Positions 61,681 to 64,000 of a stretch of 64,000 nt of DNA are shown here, one piece after another. Position 1 is the stretch's first letter. Every line of letters starts with the position of its first letter. The stretch is from Aminicenans sp964648465. Lineage in GTDB: Bacteria > Acidobacteriota > Aminicenantia > Aminicenantales > Aminicenantaceae. The position numbers and the translations under genes were made by a program. The notes beneath the pieces are model-generated. The model had not been told where the DNA came from and ran no database searches. It worked only from the letters and a program-made list of their open reading frames with translations. The stretch covers positions 6,556-70,555 of the forward strand of contig CAZYMU010000011.1 of assembly GCA_964648465.1 (NCBI GenBank), in the 5' to 3' direction.

Positions 61681-63810
61681 TCATTTGATTAAAATTTCTT
61701 TTACTTTAGTGCCGCCTTTCTGTGAAGTAACGACTATTTTAAGCGGTGTTTTCCCTTCTACTGCGAGGAGCCATTTGACTTTACGTTTAGGGCCTGTTTG
61801 CCTGTCCTTCTGCTGCCTTGGCTGCTGACGCTGTGGCATTTGCCGAGGATAATACTGCGGCATGTAACGGTACCTCTGCTGCATACTCTGCTGCGGCGAT
61901 GGGGGAGGAGTACTTTTTGCTGAAAAGCCGGGAATTTTCATTACTCCTTCAAGAACTCCGATTTTTTGAAACGGTGTTCCCTGGAGATAAGTGACTTTAT
62001 CACAGTCACCGATAAGCCAGATAACATCCTCTCTGTTGCCAGCAAGCTGGGCTCCGCGTGCGATATGAGTTGCGAGTTTTCCTGTATTTTCTATTGTGGC
62101 AGTTACCTCGACGATCTTATACCTGCCTTTTGATTTTCCTTTCTTAACGGTCGCAAGATTCCCCTTCTGTAATACGTATGCATCATGTGCATTGTCTGTA
62201 TTAAACAATACGCGGGCCTTTGCATTTGTAATTACTACTTCTGGCAGAAGCCCTGCCCTGAAAAGTTCAAACTGCCAGTGTGTCTCACATACGCCAAGAA
62301 GTGGTTCTCCTGGAAATGCATTTCCTCTGTATTTTGGGATCCAGCCTCCAATTTCGCCTTCTCCAAGTTCAGGATGCTTAAATTTTTTCCAAGGTATGAA
62401 CAACTTGCCGGCGAATTTTTCATCCTGATATTTCAGCAGTGCGCGAGCCAGTTCTAATCTGGCATTTTTTCCGGTGAATTCAGAGACGCCTTTTATGTCT
62501 TTTCTGGGGTTCCAGAGTTCGGTTGTTATGGAGTATACCCCATACTGCATATATAACCAGTCGGTCGCCAAGCCGTAACCGTAGCGGCGGTCCCTTGTTT
62601 CGTTGTAGCTGACTTTCCAGCCGCGGGGGAGTTCATATCCGCGTGCGATAGCGTATTTGTTTTTGGAAGATTTTTTTAGTTCTTCTTTGAATTTATCGAT
62701 TAACTCTGGTTTATTCCATGCTTCCGGAATCTCTTCACCGATTAACTCAAGGTATTTTTTCCCCATGATAAAATCGAATACAGCAATATCTTTTGGGGCC
62801 AGTTTGGTATGCGGAGCCGTTCCCAGCGGTCTGTACGTGAATCCGCCGGATGTGTGATAAAACTGTGCCATAAGAACATTCGTATGGTTTGTAAAAAACT
62901 CGGCGATTGCACGGGCTTCCGGAGAAGAAGTAGGATAATCCCCTTGTCCGCCTTGCATGCCGTCTTCTTTGAACCATTCTTCAGGAAAATTTCGGTTTAT
63001 GTCGATCCCTCCTTCCGGATCTTCTTCCCGTTTTCCGTCACCGTCATTGTCTTTATCTTCTCTAACAACTGAATAACGCGGCTTCACTGTTTTCTCGTTC
63101 TGACCGAGCCGGACCATCAATCGTGGATCAACATCATCAATCACATACCGGCCTTTGGAGTCCTTATAACGGAATCGTGTGATATACCCGTCGCCGTTGA
63201 GGTCGTCAGGTCCGTCTTCATTGACCTTTCCGTCTTTGTCGTCGTCTTTCTTCATGCTGTTGTATCTCTGGGAAATACCTTGTTCGACGCTGTTATATAC
63301 GCCGTCAGGATTAACAACAGGACAGATATAAAAGGTCTTGTCATCTATAAGCTTTTTGATCCAGGCGTCCGAAGTATAGCCTGAAACCAGTTTGTCGATG
63401 ATGTATAAGCAGACTTCGGTTCCGGTATGCTCGTTTCCATGCATACTGCCGCAGATCCATTGTCCGGGCTTTCCCTGATAAGTTTTCATAGGTGTGACAT
63501 TTTTTACCCTTTCCTTACGCATATTTCGTAACTTCACGTGTGCATCGATTGTGGTTCCTGTTTTCATATTTGAAATAGCCAGGACATAAATCGGCCTTCC
63601 CATGTTGCTTTTCCCGATTTCGATAAGCCTTGTGATATCTGGATATATTCTTGCAACATCCTTGATGTATTTTACAGTGCCTGTATAACCATGGTAGTCA
63701 TCAAAGCTGATAGGAACCTTTTGTGCAGCGGAACCGGATATAAATGCAAGAATAAAGATAATTACAAAGGCAATAGCCAGCCCTTTGAGATTATTAAATT
63801 GAGACTTCAT
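61681..63810 (-). CDS. Exported M14 zinc carboxypeptidase with calcium-loop insert (first of pair)
   Basis: 709 residues; signal peptide about 8-29. Zinc ligands H124 and E127 in SMHGNEHTGTE, NRN in DINRNFPEEW (about 270-279), H319 in AQFYHTSGG and catalytic Glu in ITTELWNP (about 430). An insert between the ligand groups contains DDDKDGKVNEDG, DLNGDGYITR and DKDNDGDGKREED calcium-type loops. The C-terminal part is beta-rich, with a proline/glutamine-rich stretch (about 630-675, QQRYRYMPQYYPRQMPQRQQ). AGGAGGGAG precedes ATG. It is the promoter-proximal gene of the pair. Confidence 0.88.
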   Translation of the reverse strand: MKSQFNNLKGLAIAFVIIFILAFISGSAAQKVPISFDDYHGYTGTVKYIKDVARIYPDITRLIEIGKSNMGRPIYVLAISNMKTGTTIDAHVKLRNMRKERVKNVTPMKTYQGKPGQWICGSMHGNEHTGTEVCLYIIDKLVSGYTSDAWIKKLIDDKTFYICPVVNPDGVYNSVEQGISQRYNSMKKDDDKDGKVNEDGPDDLNGDGYITRFRYKDSKGRYVIDDVDPRLMVRLGQNEKTVKPRYSVVREDKDNDGDGKREEDPEGGIDINRNFPEEWFKEDGMQGGQGDYPTSSPEARAIAEFFTNHTNVLMAQFYHTSGGFTYRPLGTAPHTKLAPKDIAVFDFIMGKKYLELIGEEIPEAWNKPELIDKFKEELKKSSKNKYAIARGYELPRGWKVSYNETRDRRYGYGLATDWLYMQYGVYSITTELWNPRKDIKGVSEFTGKNARLELARALLKYQDEKFAGKLFIPWKKFKHPELGEGEIGGWIPKYRGNAFPGEPLLGVCETHWQFELFRAGLLPEVVITNAKARVLFNTDNAHDAYVLQKGNLATVKKGKSKGRYKIVEVTATIENTGKLATHIARGAQLAGNREDVIWLIGDCDKVTYLQGTPFQKIGVLEGVMKIPGFSAKSTPPPSPQQSMQQRYRYMPQYYPRQMPQRQQPRQQKDRQTGPKRKVKWLLAVEGKTPLKIVVTSQKGGTKVKEILIK

Positions 63811-64000
63811 AACACACTCCCTCCTTTTATATTTTATTTAGTTTTTTGGCCTGGTATAAGGGCGCAAACTGAAGCTGAAGTCAAATGTTTTGGGATAGAT
63901 AGAATATTTTTTTATCACTCCAGGGCCGCAGCTTCCATTCCCCAGGTGTTAAGAGGCGTGATAATTTACGCACGGATCGGCGCATAGTTTTACGCACTAG
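63811..64000. other. Upstream region of the M14 pair, to window end
   Basis: 190 bp containing the ribosome site of the M14 gene. No complete gene, RNA or clear promoter box is seen. Confidence 0.3.

Overview
The window looks like a chromosome segment of an uncultured, moderately AT-rich Gram-negative bacterium. A FadL/OmpP1-type outer-membrane protein and many exported proteins with Sec or lipoprotein signals support a two-membrane cell. The mix of S9, S46 and M14 secreted peptidases, a VPS10/Asp-box propeller protein, an FtsX-type permease with the Bacteroidota/Acidobacteriota-style motif, a 6-bladed propeller protein and a GH92 remnant fits a peptide-degrading heterotroph such as Candidatus Aminicenantes. 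That assignment is inference from gene content; there is no rRNA or clear tRNA here.

Layout. 0-19.5 kb is mostly housekeeping and secreted-protein genes: the end of a sodium:solute symporter, an orphan citrate lyase alpha subunit, a UPF0282 metallo-hydrolase, S9 peptidase, Asp-box propeller, a half-length FtsX permease, an esterase, rarD, purC, a FadL-like porin, a broken GH92 mannosidase, a Nudix hydrolase and an MMPL/RND transporter. 19.5-38.8 kb is an accessory region dense in defence-type genes and wreckage. It holds a type IIG restriction-modification enzyme, a dead IS200 element, an IS3-like transposase tail, a large nuclease-NACHT-HEAT protein, an ISL3 scrap, a decayed tyrosine recombinase, an integron-type gene cassette with a well-formed attC site, an AbiEii scrap, two AAA/DUF4143 ATPases, three dispersed repeat families (A, B, C) and a decayed purL-purF pair. 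38.8-64 kb returns to stable genes: pyrG, an S46 dipeptidyl peptidase, a DMT-type membrane protein, two GerW/YtfJ-like proteins, a large secreted sialidase-like/CARDB protein, a lipoprotein hydrolase, a three-gene surface operon (secreted protein, transglutaminase-like lipoprotein, double von Willebrand A protein) and a tandem pair of M14 carboxypeptidases.

The strongest novelty candidate is the cassette at 29.42-32.00 kb. It is bounded by GTTAGGC on the left and a 91-bp attC on the right, and carries two tightly coupled genes, a GHKL-type ATPase and a small basic protein of unknown family, next to a doubly inactivated recombinase. A second candidate is the DUF4143 ATPase unit, found twice with repeat A at its 3' side and repeat C at its 5' side. 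The nuclease-NACHT-HEAT protein is a third.

Gene decay is a recurring theme: at least ten genes or elements are truncated, internally deleted or frameshifted, most of them within the accessory region and several abutting dispersed repeats.
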